Below the pieces are notes generated by a model. That model was not told the DNA's origin. It did no database searches and saw only the letters and a list, made by a program, of their open reading frames with translations. A stretch of DNA of 64,000 bases, taken from contig NC_092098.1 of assembly GCF_045679555.1 (NCBI RefSeq), positions 14,894,538 through 14,958,537 of the forward strand, read 5' to 3'. Numbering within the stretch: position 1 is the first letter of the stretch; each line of letters opens with the position of its first letter. The position numbers and the translations under genes were made by a program. Positions 63,831-64,000 of this stretch are shown in pieces. The DNA comes from Salvelinus alpinus (lineage: Eukaryota > Chordata > Actinopteri > Salmoniformes > Salmonidae).

Positions 63831-64000
63831 TGTACATCACACAGTTCAAATAATTTGTTACGAATTCAAATTTGTATTATGAGCTACAAATTTTCAACAT
63901 TTACAATATGTTACGGATTCTAGCTAGGTGACTAACTTTAGCTAGCTGGCTAACATTAGCTAGGATAGGGGTACGGATTAAGGGTTAGGGTTATGTTTAG
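63831..64000. repeat. start of a common interspersed repeat, cut by the window edge
   Basis: The words gttacgaattcaaat, tacggattctagctagg, gctggctaacattagctagg and gggttagggtta are typical of a widespread salmonid repeat. The ttaggg-like words are not a telomere array. Confidence 0.45.

Noticed and set aside
63960-64000. Telomere-like ttaggg words at the window end
   Set aside because: Only two imperfect copies inside a known kind of interspersed repeat, not a telomere or interstitial telomere array.

Overview
The window reads as vertebrate, very probably salmonid (salmon or trout) nuclear DNA. There is no operon-like coding. Instead there is one intron-less chemosensory receptor gene in a dense, layered mass of transposons of the kinds typical of salmonid genomes: several Tc1-like families including a Sleeping Beauty-like copy, tRNA-derived SINEs ending in a taaataaaggt-type tail, L2-type LINEs ending in tttgatttgat, and LTR pieces with TG...CA ends. 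Species cannot be named from the sequence alone.

Layout. 1-4.75 kb: LINE fragments (L2-type, L1-type and another type), an old repeat with a 329-bp internal duplication, and a solo LTR. 5.35-6.7 kb: the only convincing intact protein gene, a 330-residue trace amine-associated receptor (TAAR) with a TATA-like box and a poly(A) signal. 7.2-12 kb: a SINE, sparse DNA, and a dead Tc1 element. 13-19.9 kb: one long minus-strand LINE with recognisable endonuclease and reverse transcriptase, split by an L2 3' end and a long solo LTR; the LTR itself carries an almost intact Tc1 element. 19.9-23 kb: two possible signal-peptide exons and a LINE tail. 23.76-33.8 kb: a Tc1 element opened up by a TAA-flanked Harbinger-like insertion and about 7.5 kb of other repeats (two LINEs, another Tc1, a ZNF706-like fragment, a long TG microsatellite). 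35.6-37.8 kb: a V-SINE-like SINE and a Sleeping Beauty-like Tc1. 38.0-45.7 kb: a 157-unit, 49-bp minisatellite. 45.7-46.4 kb: LTR-like DNA with satellite words in it, followed by four more satellite units. 46.95-49.2 kb: two non-autonomous DNA elements. 49.6-50.74 kb: a candidate 5' UTR and first coding exon of a secreted protein. 52.9-58.1 kb: nested repeats and a TTAA-flanked element. 58.1-64 kb: mostly unassigned DNA with a possible exon, a 44-bp tandem repeat and a 140-bp GA microsatellite.

How it fits together. The protein-coding contribution is the TAAR and perhaps the first exons of two or three flanking genes whose other exons were not found here. The rest records successive insertions whose order can often be read from target-site duplications. 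The feature most worth study is the minisatellite: 156 consecutive 49-bp steps without an insertion or deletion, higher-order repeats of 21 units, no stop codon in any minus-strand frame, and an LTR-like block at its right edge that looks intermediate between LTR and satellite sequence.
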